Assembly: GCA_002430835.1 (NCBI GenBank)
Contig: DJDA01000112.1
Location: 664-54,053, forward strand
Origin: Brevundimonas sp. UBA5936
Lineage (GTDB): Bacteria; Pseudomonadota; Alphaproteobacteria; Caulobacterales; Caulobacteraceae
Reading direction: 5' to 3'
DNA: 53,390 bases
The notes below the pieces were generated by a model. That model did not search any database. It saw only the letters and a list, made by a program, of their open reading frames with translations, and was not told where the DNA came from. Below, in pieces: positions 25,447 through 34,242 of this stretch. Numbering within the stretch: position 1 is the first letter of the stretch; each line of letters opens with the position of its first letter. Made by a program: the position numbers and the translations under genes.

Positions 25447-25468
25447 AAGGAGGGCCTCTTCAGACCGA

Positions 25469-26977
25469 TCAGGCCTGCATCGACCCCGTCTCGATATAGC
25501 GCTGGTGCCACGACAGCGCCTCGGTCAGCAGGTGCGGCGACTGCAGGCCGTATGACCCTTCCAGCGCGCGGTCGTAATAGTCCTTCAGCGCGTCGCGATA
25601 GTCGGGGTGGGCGCAGTTGGCGATGATGACCCGCGCGCGCTGCTTGGGCGAGAGGCCGCGCAGGTCGGCCAGGCCCTGTTCCGTGACGATGACCTGCACG
25701 TCCTGGGTGATGTGGTCGACGTGGCTCGCCATGGGGACGATGGCCGAGATCTTGCCGCCCTTGGCCGTCGACGGCGTGACGAAGCAGGAGATGTAGGCGT
25801 TGCGCGCAAAGTCGCCCGAGCCGCCGATGCCGTTCTGGATGCGCGAGCCCATGACGTGGGTCGAGTTGACGTTGCCGTAGATGTCGGCCTCGATCAGGCC
25901 GTTCATGGCGATGCAACCCAGACGGCGGATGATCTCCGGGTGGTTCGAGATTTCCTGCGGGCGCAGGATGATCTTGCCGCGGAACTGCTCCATCCGGCTG
26001 TTCAGATCGGCGGCGGCCTCGGGGCTGAGCGAGAAGGCGGTGGCCGAGGCGACGGTCAGCTTGCCTGAGTCCAGCAGGTCCAGCATCCCGTCCTGCAGCA
26101 CCTCCGTATAGGCGGTCAGGTTCTCGAACGGACTGTCGGCCAGCCCCGCCAGCACGGCGTTGGCGACATTGCCCACGCCCGATTGCAGCGGCAGCAGATG
26201 GGCGGGCAGGCGGCCCAGCTTCACCTCATGCTGCAGGAATTCGATCAGATGCCCGGCGATGGCAGTGGCGCTGGCGTCCGGCGCGGCGAAGGGCAGGTTG
26301 CGGTCGGGGCTGTCCGTCTCGACGATGGCGGCGATCTTGGACGGATCGACGCGGAAGACCGTCTCGCCGATCAGGTCGGTCGGCTTGGTCAGCGGGATCG
26401 GCACACGCGCGGGCGGCAGGGCCGTGCCGTAGTAGATGTCGTGCATCCCCTCCAGCGCGGCGTTCTGCCAGCTGTTGACCTCAAGGATGATCTGGTCGGC
26501 GCGGTCCAGCCAGGTCTTGTTGTTGCCGATGGAGGACGAGGGGATCAGCGCCCCGTCCTCACGGATGCCCGAGACCTCGACCACTGCCGTCTCCAGCGGG
26601 CCGAGGAAGCCCTGCCAGGCCACCGGCGCCACCTGCGACAGGTGCATGTCCAGATATTCCATCTCGCCCTTGTTGATCTTCTCGCGGGCGATGGGGTCGG
26701 AGTTGTAGGGCAGGCGGAACTCGATGCCGTCGGCTTTTGCGAGCGCTCCGTCCAGTTCCGGCCCGGTGGAGGCGCCGGTCCAGACCTTCAGCTTGAACGG
26801 ATTGCCCGCCGCGTGCTCGGCCTCGATCCGCTCGGCCAGGGCCATCGGCACGACCTTCGGGTAGCCCGAGCCGGTGAAGCCGCTCATCCCTACGGTCGAG
26901 TTGGCCGGGATCAGGGCGGCGGCGTCCTGGGCGGACATGATCTTCGACTTGAGGGCGGCGTTACGGACGCGGGACAT
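25469..26977 (-). CDS. succinyl-CoA:acetate CoA-transferase (acetyl-CoA hydrolase family)
   Basis: A 502-residue enzyme. Similarity to AarC of Acetobacter runs the whole length: IRNAALK-type N-terminus (SRVRNAALKSKIMSAQDA), VGMSGFTGSGYPK, the TGASTGPELDG loop, LPLQSGVGNVANAVL, and AYTEVLQDGMLDLLDSG with the catalytic glutamate. IYGNVNSTHVMGSRIQNG and GGSGDFARNAY form the C-terminal domain. It would move CoA between succinyl-CoA and acetate, feeding acetate into the TCA cycle. The ATG at 26977 begins where the family begins; a start at 27028 adds 17 unrelated residues. The symbol is not given because hydrolase and transferase members are hard to tell apart. Confidence 0.92.
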   Translation of the reverse strand: MSRVRNAALKSKIMSAQDAAALIPANSTVGMSGFTGSGYPKVVPMALAERIEAEHAAGNPFKLKVWTGASTGPELDGALAKADGIEFRLPYNSDPIAREKINKGEMEYLDMHLSQVAPVAWQGFLGPLETAVVEVSGIREDGALIPSSSIGNNKTWLDRADQIILEVNSWQNAALEGMHDIYYGTALPPARVPIPLTKPTDLIGETVFRVDPSKIAAIVETDSPDRNLPFAAPDASATAIAGHLIEFLQHEVKLGRLPAHLLPLQSGVGNVANAVLAGLADSPFENLTAYTEVLQDGMLDLLDSGKLTVASATAFSLSPEAAADLNSRMEQFRGKIILRPQEISNHPEIIRRLGCIAMNGLIEADIYGNVNSTHVMGSRIQNGIGGSGDFARNAYISCFVTPSTAKGGKISAIVPMASHVDHITQDVQVIVTEQGLADLRGLSPKQRARVIIANCAHPDYRDALKDYYDRALEGSYGLQSPHLLTEALSWHQRYIETGSMQA

Positions 26978-27091
26978 CGCAAACCTGACGACTGGAGCCG
27001 GGGAGGGCTCAAGGAACGACGCGGACATAGGCGCCGCATCACCCTGATTCCAATACGGCTTTGGTCGTAACAGTCCGTGATCACAAAGGCG

Positions 27092-27532
27092 TCAACCGCC
27101 CGGTTTCCACGCCTCTGTCGGGTTGGTGTTGACCATCCAGGGGATGCCGAACCTGTCGGTGAAGCTGCCGAAGCCGGGCGACCAGAAGGTTTCGGCGAAG
27201 GGCATCGACACCTTGCCGCCTTCGGACAGGGCGTCGAAGACCTGTCGCGCCTTGGCGAGGTCGTCGGTGTGATACGACACGTCGAAGCCATTCTTGGGCT
27301 TGTCGATATTCGGCGCGAACTCGGGCGGCAGGTCGGCCCCCATGATCGCCTGATCCCCGATCTCCAGCCAGCCGTGCATCAGCCAGTCCTTGTATTTGGG
27401 ATCGACCGGCATGTCGGGCGGGCCGTCGCCGTACGGAAAGGCGGCCGTGACCTTGCCGCCCAGCACGCGGGCGTAGAACTCCAGCGCCTCGCGGCACTGG
27501 CCCTGAAAGCTGAGGCTGGTGACGATCTTCAT
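27092..27532 (-). CDS. VOC-superfamily protein (PhnB-like)
   Basis: A 146-residue protein with two beta-alpha-beta modules. SFQGQCREALEFYARVLGG and FGSFTDRFGIPWMVN are typical of PhnB/DUF1428-type glyoxalase-bleomycin resistance fold members. A strong ribosome-binding site, AAGGAGG, precedes the ATG. The true function of this subgroup is unknown; it should not be read as a resistance gene. It lies downstream of, and apart from, a divergent SnoaL-like gene. Confidence 0.88.
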   Translation of the reverse strand: MKIVTSLSFQGQCREALEFYARVLGGKVTAAFPYGDGPPDMPVDPKYKDWLMHGWLEIGDQAIMGADLPPEFAPNIDKPKNGFDVSYHTDDLAKARQVFDALSEGGKVSMPFAETFWSPGFGSFTDRFGIPWMVNTNPTEAWKPGG

Positions 27533-27623
27533 GGGATCCTCCTTCGGATGGAGCCGGAACGCGCCAGGCGGGCGTCGTTTCCCGGCGCTTCCCCCATTGA
27601 CGGAACAGGACTAGAACAAAGCC

Positions 27624-28079
27624 ATGATCACCGCCGCCCTGATGATGCTTCAACTGTCCGCCGCGCCCGCAGAGACCACGCCGATCGAGCGCACGCTGGA
27701 CGCCATGCACGCCGCCGCCTCGGTGGCGGACGGCGAGGCCTATTTCGCGACCTTCACGCCGGACGCCCGCTTCATCGGCACCGATGCGGCTGAGCGGTGG
27801 AGCCTGTCGGAATTCCGCGCCTACGCCACGCCCTATTTCTCGCAGGGCAAGGGCTGGACCTATCGCCCGACAGCGCGAACCGTGACCCTCGCTCCGATCG
27901 AGTGCCGCTGCGTCGCCTGGTTCGACGAGGTGCTGGACAACGACGCCTATGGCACCACGCGCGGCTCGGGCGTGCTGCGTCTGACAGAGGACGGCTGGAA
28001 GATCGAGCAATACGTCCTCAGCTTCGCCGTACCGAACGACAAGGCGCGCGCCGTCGTCGACGCCATCAAGGCTGACTGA
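27624..28079 (+). CDS. exported SnoaL/NTF2-like protein
   Basis: A 151-residue protein. The first ~15 residues (MITAALMMLQLSAAPA) look like a short signal peptide. The rest follows the NTF2-like fold: IERTLDAMHAAASVADGEAYFATFTPDARFIGT, then WSLSEFRAYATPYF, and a C-terminal GSGVLRLTEDGWKIEQYVLSF. Members of this group bind small ligands or act as calcium/CaMKII-association-like domains; no function can be assigned. Its stop shares a base with the recO start (TGATG), so it leads a two-gene unit with recO. Confidence 0.82.
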   Translation: MITAALMMLQLSAAPAETTPIERTLDAMHAAASVADGEAYFATFTPDARFIGTDAAERWSLSEFRAYATPYFSQGKGWTYRPTARTVTLAPIECRCVAWFDEVLDNDAYGTTRGSGVLRLTEDGWKIEQYVLSFAVPNDKARAVVDAIKAD

Positions 28080-28810
28080 TGGAGGTTCAGGACGACGCCT
28101 TCGTGCTGTCGGCGCGGGCGCATGGCGATACGGGGGCGGTGGTCGACCTGCTGACCGAGCGGCACGGTCGCCGCGCCGCCTATGTCGCGGGCGGGGCGTC
28201 GCGTCGGATGCGGCCCTTTCTTCAGCCGGGCGCGCGGGTCGTGGCCGATCTGCGGTCGCGGACGTCGGATCAGCTAGGCTCGGCGCGGCTGGAGCCTGTG
28301 GGCGAAGGCCCTGCCGCCCTGTTCGACGACCCGTTGGCCCTGACCGGCCTCAGCGCCGCCGCTGCGGTGGCGCAGGGCGCCCTGCCGGAACGGGAGCCGC
28401 ATCCGGGCGCCTTCTACGCCTTCGAGGCGTTGATGGGGGCGTTCGCCGTGCCGGATGTCTGGCCCGCCATTTTCGTGCGGTTCGAGGCGGGGTTGCTGGA
28501 GGATCTGGGCTTCGGTCTCGACCTGTCGCGCTGTGCCTCCACGGGGTCGATGGACGATCTGGTCTGGGTCAGCCCTCGCACCGGCCGCGCCGTCAGCCGC
28601 GAGGCGGGCGCGCCCTATGCCGACAAGCTGCTGGCCCTGCCGCCCTTCATGCTGGGCGCGCAGGCCGGGCTGGGCGAGGGCGACGTGAAGGCGGGGCTGG
28701 AGCTGACGGGGCACTTCCTTGAGCAGTTCGTCTTCCACGCCCTGAACCGGCCGCTGCCGCCCGCGCGCGTTTGGATGATCGACAAGCTGGGCGAGGCGGG
28801 GCGGCTTTAA
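28079..28810 (+). CDS. recO: DNA repair protein RecO
   Basis: A 243-residue protein. It acts with RecR (and RecF) to load RecA on SSB-coated DNA. The N-terminal OB fold starts MEVQDDAFVLSARAHGDTGAVVDLLTER in the family manner, and the helical C-terminal region (PHPGAFYAFEALMGAF, FVRFEAGLLEDLGFGLDLSRCA) is characteristic. The start is fixed by the TGATG overlap with the NTF2-like gene. Only one cysteine remains where some RecO proteins have a four-Cys zinc site. Confidence 0.93.
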   Translation: MEVQDDAFVLSARAHGDTGAVVDLLTERHGRRAAYVAGGASRRMRPFLQPGARVVADLRSRTSDQLGSARLEPVGEGPAALFDDPLALTGLSAAAAVAQGALPEREPHPGAFYAFEALMGAFAVPDVWPAIFVRFEAGLLEDLGFGLDLSRCASTGSMDDLVWVSPRTGRAVSREAGAPYADKLLALPPFMLGAQAGLGEGDVKAGLELTGHFLEQFVFHALNRPLPPARVWMIDKLGEAGRL

Positions 28811-28835
28811 CTCCGGTAAGGCGGTTGAAACCTCA

Positions 28836-28936
28836 CCGTCACCCTCGGGCTTGCTGGCGGGCTACCCGGGCGCTGCTACATCGACTGGTCTACTTGCGAC
28901 TGACATGGGCCCTCGGGACAAGCCCGAGGGTGACGG
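28836..28936. repeat. inverted repeat (family E) between recO and a convergent gene
   Basis: An 18-bp perfect inverted repeat: CCGTCACCCTCGGGCTTG (28836-28853) and its complement at 28919-28936. The second arm also forms a local hairpin CCCTCGGG-ACAAG-CCCGAGGG (28910-28930). It lies downstream of recO and of the convergent nitronate monooxygenase gene, so it can act as a bidirectional terminator or mRNA-end stabiliser. No U-tract follows. Confidence 0.8.
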
Positions 28937-28953
28937 GATTTGAGTGTGCGCGC

Positions 28954-30027
28954 TTACCGATTCAGCGCCGACAGCCCCGCAATCGCCTCGCGCGTTTCCC
29001 TTTCCAACATCGCGACCAGTTCAGAGGCAGGCAATGCCCGGCCCAGCGGCGCGCCTTGCCCCGCCCAGTGCGGCGCATAGCCGTTGTCGCCCTTGGCCTT
29101 TGCCGCCGCATTCAGGGCCTTGCCGAGGTCGTAGGCGTAAGGATAGGCGGCGATCTTCGTCTCATCGGCGCGGCGCATGAAGGCGTTCTCCACCCCGCGC
29201 GCCGGGCGGCCGGAGATGGCCGCGCTGACCCGCGTGCGCCCGGCCTCAACACCAGACAGAGCCGCCCGATAGGCCGCATCCGCCGCCGATTCCGGGCGGG
29301 CCGCTAGAGCCGTGCCCATCTGCGCCCCTGCTGCGCCCTGCGCCAGCGCCGCCGCGATCCCGTCGCCGTCCATAACGCCGCCCGCCGCGATGACCGGAAC
29401 CGACAGGTCGCGCGCCAGCAGGCGCGTCAGCGGCAGGGTGGCGAAGCGCGGATCGTCGGCCGGGTCGAAGACGCCGCGGTGGCCGCCCGCCTCGACTCCT
29501 TGGGCGATCACCATGTCGAACCCGGCGGCGACGGCGGCGCGGCCTTCCTCGGGCGTGGTGGCGCTGGCGATCAGGACGCAGTCCGCCGCCTTCAGCGCCG
29601 CGATCTGATCGGCGCGCGGCAGGCCGAAATGGACGCTGACCACGGCGGGCCTCTCCTCGACCAGCACGGCCAGCTTGGCGTCGTCGGTCAGGAAGCTCTG
29701 ATAGATGTCGTTGAGCCGTTCGGGCGGGGCTGCGTCGAACTCGGCGAAGATCGGGCGCAGGCTGTCGATCCATGCCGCGTCGCGCGCCGGATCGGCCGCG
29801 ATCGGCGCGTGGCAGAACAGATTGACGTTGAACGGCCGGTCGGTCAGCGCCTTGACCGCGCGGATGGCCTTGCGGCTCGCCTCGGCGTCGATGGCTCCCA
29901 GGGCGATGGAGCCCAGCGCCCCCGCATTCGACACGGCGGCGGCCAGTTCGGCGGTCGAGGTTCCGGCCATCGGCGCCTGGATCAGGGGGAAGGACAGGCC
30001 GAGGCGGTCGGTCAGGGCGGTCTTCAT
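28954..30027 (-). CDS. nitronate monooxygenase-family flavoprotein
   Basis: A 357-residue TIM-barrel FMN enzyme. LSFPLIQAPMAGTSTAEL at the N-terminus, FNVNLFCHAP, AQGVEAGGHRG (with the catalytic histidine region) and VIAAGGVMDGDGIAAALAQGA match the 2-nitropropane dioxygenase/nitronate monooxygenase family. These enzymes detoxify nitronates such as 3-nitropropionate. AAGGAG upstream fixes the ATG at 30027; an in-frame start 14 codons upstream has no support. It is convergent with recO and divergent from parC. Confidence 0.9.
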   Translation of the reverse strand: MKTALTDRLGLSFPLIQAPMAGTSTAELAAAVSNAGALGSIALGAIDAEASRKAIRAVKALTDRPFNVNLFCHAPIAADPARDAAWIDSLRPIFAEFDAAPPERLNDIYQSFLTDDAKLAVLVEERPAVVSVHFGLPRADQIAALKAADCVLIASATTPEEGRAAVAAGFDMVIAQGVEAGGHRGVFDPADDPRFATLPLTRLLARDLSVPVIAAGGVMDGDGIAAALAQGAAGAQMGTALAARPESAADAAYRAALSGVEAGRTRVSAAISGRPARGVENAFMRRADETKIAAYPYAYDLGKALNAAAKAKGDNGYAPHWAGQGAPLGRALPASELVAMLERETREAIAGLSALNR

Positions 30028-30130
30028 CGGGGCTCCTTCGCGCGTTTCTGCACAGATAGGCGCTGACAATCCCGGCGTCAGGCCCCGGCTGCGCTAGACT
30101 TTCCTCGTCCGATCATTGATTCGAAGCCGT

Positions 30131-32332
30131 ATGACCATCCACACTCCGACGCCCGAAGGCGGCCGCATCGTCGAAGAGCCGATGGGCGATGCGCTGTCGC
30201 GCCGCTATCTGGCCTACGCCCTGTCGACCATCACCAACCGCGCGCTGCCCGACGTGCGCGACGGCTTCAAGCCGGTGCACCGGCGCATCATGTACGCCAT
30301 GCACCAGATGCGGCTGAACCCGCAGGCGGCGGCGCGCAAGTGCGCCAAGGTCGTCGGCGAGGTCATGGGCGGCTATCACCCGCACGGCGACGCCTCGATT
30401 TATGAGGCGCTGGTCCGTCTGGCGCAGGATTTCGCCCAGCGCTATCCGCTGGTCGACGGGCAGGGGAACTTCGGCAACATCGACGGCGATAGCGCAGCGG
30501 CCATGCGCTATACGGAGTGCAAGCTGACGCCCGCCGCCGTCCTGCTGCTGGACGGCATCGATCAGGACGCGGTCGACTTCCGCCCCACCTATGACGATCA
30601 GGACGAGGAGCCGGTGGTCCTGCCGGCGGGCTTCCCCAACCTGCTGGCCAACGGATCGTCGGGCATCGCCGTGGGCATGGCGACCTCGATCCCGCCGCAC
30701 AACGTGGGCGAACTGATCGACGCCTGCCACCTGCTGCTGGAACGGCCGGATGCGACGACCGTCGATCTGATGCAGATCGTGCCGGGCCCGGACTTCCCGA
30801 CCGGCGGCGTGTCGGTCGAGAGCCATGCCGCCATTCTGGACGCCTATGAGACCGGTCGCGGGGGCGTTCGCCTGCGCGCCAAATGGGTCGAGGAAAAGCT
30901 GGATCGCGGCGCCTATCAGATCATCATCACCGAGATGCCGTATCAGGTGCAGAAGTCGCGCCTGATCGAGGCCCTGGCCGACCTGATCGAGAACAAGAAG
31001 GCGCCGCTGCTGGGCGACGTACGCGATGAGTCGGCGGAAGACATCCGCCTCATCCTCGAACCGAAGAACCGCACCATCGAGCCTGAAATGCTGATGGAAA
31101 GTCTGTTCAAGCTGTCCGATCTCGAGGTGCGCTTCCCCATCAACATGAACGTGCTGGACGCCACCGGCACGCCGCGCGTCATGGGGCTGAAGGAGTGCCT
31201 GCGGGCCTTCCTCGACCACCGCCGCGTGGTGCTGAACCGCCGCAGCCAGTGGCGCATCGCCCGCGTCGAAAAGCGCCTGCATCTGTTGGAAGGCTTGCGC
31301 ATCGTCTTCCTGAATCTGGACGAGGTCATCCGCATCGTCCGCGAGGAAGAGCAGCCCAAGGCCGAACTGATCGCCCGATTCAGCCTGAGCGAGCTTCAGG
31401 CCGACTTCATTCTCGACACCCGCCTGCGTCAGCTGGCTCGTCTCGAAGAGATGACGATCGAGAAGGAATTCAATGAGCTGTCGGCAGAACTTGCAGCATT
31501 GCAGGCGCTGACGTCCTCTGAGGCCAAGCAGTGGAAGGCTATCGGCAAGGAACTGGAGGCCGTGCGCAAGGCGCTGGTCTCGCCGCGCCGCACCCTGATC
31601 GGCGAGGCTGTTGACGCCTCGGCCTTTGTGGCGCCGGAAGCCTTCATCCCGCGCGAAGCGATCACCGTCATCCTGTCGGATCGCGGCTGGATCCGCGCCG
31701 CCAAGGGCAAGGTCGACGATCCCTCCGAACTGAAGTTCAAGGAAGGCGACAAGCTGGGCTTCCTGGTCCCCGCCTATACAACGGACAAGCTTCTGGTCGG
31801 GGCGTCGGACGGGCGCATCTTCACCATCGGCGCCGACAAGCTGGCGTCGGGGCGCGGGCATGGTGAGCCGCTGCGCTTGATGATCGACCTGGACGAGAAG
31901 GCCGACATCATAAACGTCGTGGCGCACGAACCGAACGCCAAACTGCTGGTCGCGTCGAAGGCGGGCTACGGCTTTGTGGCGCCCGAGAACGACCTCCTGG
32001 CCCAGAAGCGCGGCGGCAAGCAGGTGCTGAACGGCGAGATGCTGGCCATGCTGCGGGTCAACGGCGATCACGTCGCGATCATCGGCGAGAACATCAAGGC
32101 GCTGATCTTCCCCCTGGCCGAACTGCCCGAAATGGGCCGGGGCAAGGGCGTGAAGCTGCAGAACTACAAGCAGGGCGGCCTGGCCGATGTGACGGTGTTC
32201 AACGCCGAGGCAGGACCGGAATGGGCCGACGGCGGCGGCCGCCGCCGCAACTGGCCGGACTGGAAGGACTGGCTGGGCAAGCGCGCCGGGGCGGGCCGCC
32301 AGGGTCCGCGCGGCCTGCGCAAGTTCCGCTGA
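30131..32332 (+). CDS. parC: DNA topoisomerase IV subunit A
   Basis: A 733-residue subunit that decatenates daughter chromosomes with ParE. Catalytic tyrosine is Y127 in AAMRYTECKL. The winged-helix region GYHPHGDASIYEALVRLAQ (81-99) has Ala88 where E. coli ParC has the quinolone-contact Ser80; Glu92 is kept. The C-terminal beta-propeller is short and ends in a basic tail. ATG 30131 is preferred over a TTG five codons upstream. ParC rather than GyrA is inferred from the length and the absence of the GyrA-box type C-terminal domain. Confidence 0.94.
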   Translation: MTIHTPTPEGGRIVEEPMGDALSRRYLAYALSTITNRALPDVRDGFKPVHRRIMYAMHQMRLNPQAAARKCAKVVGEVMGGYHPHGDASIYEALVRLAQDFAQRYPLVDGQGNFGNIDGDSAAAMRYTECKLTPAAVLLLDGIDQDAVDFRPTYDDQDEEPVVLPAGFPNLLANGSSGIAVGMATSIPPHNVGELIDACHLLLERPDATTVDLMQIVPGPDFPTGGVSVESHAAILDAYETGRGGVRLRAKWVEEKLDRGAYQIIITEMPYQVQKSRLIEALADLIENKKAPLLGDVRDESAEDIRLILEPKNRTIEPEMLMESLFKLSDLEVRFPINMNVLDATGTPRVMGLKECLRAFLDHRRVVLNRRSQWRIARVEKRLHLLEGLRIVFLNLDEVIRIVREEEQPKAELIARFSLSELQADFILDTRLRQLARLEEMTIEKEFNELSAELAALQALTSSEAKQWKAIGKELEAVRKALVSPRRTLIGEAVDASAFVAPEAFIPREAITVILSDRGWIRAAKGKVDDPSELKFKEGDKLGFLVPAYTTDKLLVGASDGRIFTIGADKLASGRGHGEPLRLMIDLDEKADIINVVAHEPNAKLLVASKAGYGFVAPENDLLAQKRGGKQVLNGEMLAMLRVNGDHVAIIGENIKALIFPLAELPEMGRGKGVKLQNYKQGGLADVTVFNAEAGPEWADGGGRRRNWPDWKDWLGKRAGAGRQGPRGLRKFR

Positions 32333-32373
32333 TCGTCAGCTCCTCTTCACGGCGTGGAGAGGAGTGCGACGCC

Positions 32374-32499
32374 TCAGGAGGCGAAGAACGACGCGTAGAT
32401 GCTGAACAGGAAGGCGGCCAGGAAAACCAGGAAGGCGATCCCAGCGGCTACCGTTCCGATGCCCAGGACGACGTTGAGGGCTTGATCTCTCATCTTCAT
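32374..32499 (-). CDS. 41-residue single-pass membrane sORF
   Basis: A small frame in the 299-bp gap between parC and lemA. It reads MKMRDQALNVVLGIGTVAAG followed by a continuous hydrophobic stretch (IAFLVFLAAFLFSIYASFFA) and a stop. From about residue 8 most third codon positions are G or C, as in real genes here. An internal ATG at 32493 is an alternative start. The ribosome-binding site is weak. TTGTCA and TATTAC upstream, 15 bp apart, might be a promoter. I do not recognise a family; the plain reading is a small inner-membrane protein. Confidence 0.55.
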   Translation of the reverse strand: MKMRDQALNVVLGIGTVAAGIAFLVFLAAFLFSIYASFFAS

Positions 32500-32631
32500 A
32501 CAGAACACGTAATACGCTGTTATATCGAATGACAAGGCGGGTGCGTCAGAAGACCGCGTCTGTCGGGATATTCATTAGGCGCGACGCAGGATGGCCCTCA
32601 TAGTCGCGACTGATCTTTCGGAGGAGGCTCA

Positions 32632-33201
32632 ATGATCACCTGGATCATCATCGGCGTCATCGTCGTCATTCTGCTGTTCGTCGTGGTCGGCGCGTACAAC
32701 AGGCTGGTGAAGCTGGATCAGACGGCGAACCAGTCGTTCGCGGACATCGACGTGCAGCTGAAGCAGCGCCAGGATCTGATCCCCAATCTGGTCGAGACGG
32801 TGAAGGGCTACGCCACGCACGAGCGCGGCACCCTGGACGCCGTGACCCAGGCGCGCGCCGCCGCTGCGGGCGCTCGCACCATCGATGAGAAGGTGCAGGC
32901 CGAGAACATGCTGACGGCGACCCTGGGCCGCCTGTTCGCCGTGTCCGAGGCCTATCCGGACCTGAAGGCCAACACTAACTTCCAGCAACTTCAGATGGAC
33001 CTGTCGGACATCGAGAACAAGCTGGCCGCCGCGCGCCGCTTCTTCAACAACGCGGTCAGCGAGTTCAACGCCGTGCGCCGCCAGTTCCCGACCGTCCTGT
33101 TCGCCGGGATGTTCGGCTTCGGGGCGGACAAGCCCTTCTTCGACGTGGGCGAGGGCGAACGCGCCGCCCTGAACGCCGCCCCGCCGACGGTGAAGTTCTA
33201 A
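32632..33201 (+). CDS. LemA-family protein
   Basis: A 189-residue protein with an N-terminal membrane segment (MITWIIIGVIVVILLFVVVG) and the coiled, helical LemA domain: YNRLVKLDQTANQSFADIDVQLKQR is interrupted here as NRLVKLDQTANQSFADIDVQ, then DLIPNLVETVKGYATHE, and FFNNAVSEFNAVRRQFP near the end. A strong GGAGGAGG ribosome-binding site precedes it. LemA genes commonly sit beside an M48 protease gene, as here. The biochemical role is unknown; a scaffold or regulator for the membrane protease is the usual suggestion. Confidence 0.93.
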   Translation: MITWIIIGVIVVILLFVVVGAYNRLVKLDQTANQSFADIDVQLKQRQDLIPNLVETVKGYATHERGTLDAVTQARAAAAGARTIDEKVQAENMLTATLGRLFAVSEAYPDLKANTNFQQLQMDLSDIENKLAAARRFFNNAVSEFNAVRRQFPTVLFAGMFGFGADKPFFDVGEGERAALNAAPPTVKF

Positions 33202-33207
33202 GCCCCA

Positions 33208-34236
33208 ATGGCGGTTTTCGGTCAGGCCGTCGGCCTCAAGACCCACATCTGGCGAAACAATACCCGGTCGGCGATCCTGCTGGCCGGGTTCCCGGTGCTG
33301 CTGGTCGGCATATTGTTCGGCGTCCAGGTGCTGATGATGGGCTTCGGCCTGCTGCCCAACTCGGGCGGCGACCTGGGGCAGGATCTGGCGCTGGCGGCGT
33401 CCATGCTGGGCTGGACCGTGCCCTTCGCCGCGATCGCGGCGGCGATCTGGTTCGTCATCGCCTATTTCGGCAATCAGATGATGATCGACGTCATGACCGG
33501 GGCGCGCAAGGTCGAGCGCCGGGTCGAGCCGGAACTCTATAACCTGCTGGAAAACCTGGCGATCTCGCGCGGGATGAAGACGCCCGCCCTGCGCATCATC
33601 GAAAGCCCGTCGCTGAACGCCTATGCGTCCGGCCTGCACGAGGGAAACTACAGCGTCACCGTTACGCGCGGCCTGATGCAGACCCTGAACCGGGACGAGA
33701 TGGAGTGCGTCCTGGCGCACGAGCTGACCCACGTCATCAACAAGGACGTGCGAACCATGGTGATCGCCTCGATCTTCGCGGGGATCATCAGCGTGGTGGC
33801 CGAACTGGTGTTCCGCAGCCTGTTCTACATGCGCGGCGGGCGAGGGCGGGACAACAAGAACGCCATGCCCCTGATCCTGATCGGGCTGGCCATCGGCGTG
33901 ATCGGCTTCGGCCTGGCCGCCGTCATCCGCATGACCCTGTCGCGAACGCGGGAGTATGTGGCCGACGCTGGGGCGGTGGAGCTGACCAAGAACCCGGACG
34001 CGATGATCTCGGCCCTGCGCAAGGTGTCGGGTCAGTCGAAGCTTGAGGCGCCGGACGAACTGCGCGGCATGTTCCTGGATAATACGGCGGAGAAGACGGG
34101 ATTCTCAGGCCTGTTCGCGACGCACCCGCCGATCGAGAAGCGCATCGCCGCGCTGGTGCAGTTCGCCGGCGGCCGTGATGGTGGCCCCTGGGGCGGGGCG
34201 TCCCAAGCCACAGGTACGGCGGTGCCGACGACGTAA
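33208..34236 (+). CDS. membrane M48 metalloprotease (HtpX-related)
   Basis: A 342-residue protease with two N-terminal membrane segments (about 22-45 and 70-90), the zinc site HELTH (in MECVLAHELTHVINKDV), two further hydrophobic stretches, and RTREYVADAGAVELT holding the third ligand glutamate. It probably takes part in membrane protein quality control. It begins 6 bp after lemA and is likely expressed with it. The C-terminus (THPPIEKRIAALVQFAGG) is standard for the family. Confidence 0.93.
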   Translation: MAVFGQAVGLKTHIWRNNTRSAILLAGFPVLLVGILFGVQVLMMGFGLLPNSGGDLGQDLALAASMLGWTVPFAAIAAAIWFVIAYFGNQMMIDVMTGARKVERRVEPELYNLLENLAISRGMKTPALRIIESPSLNAYASGLHEGNYSVTVTRGLMQTLNRDEMECVLAHELTHVINKDVRTMVIASIFAGIISVVAELVFRSLFYMRGGRGRDNKNAMPLILIGLAIGVIGFGLAAVIRMTLSRTREYVADAGAVELTKNPDAMISALRKVSGQSKLEAPDELRGMFLDNTAEKTGFSGLFATHPPIEKRIAALVQFAGGRDGGPWGGASQATGTAVPTT

Positions 34237-34242
34237 TTCCTT

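Noticed and set aside
30113..32071. 652-codon open frame opposite parC
   Set aside because: Shadow frame; parC motifs account for the strand.
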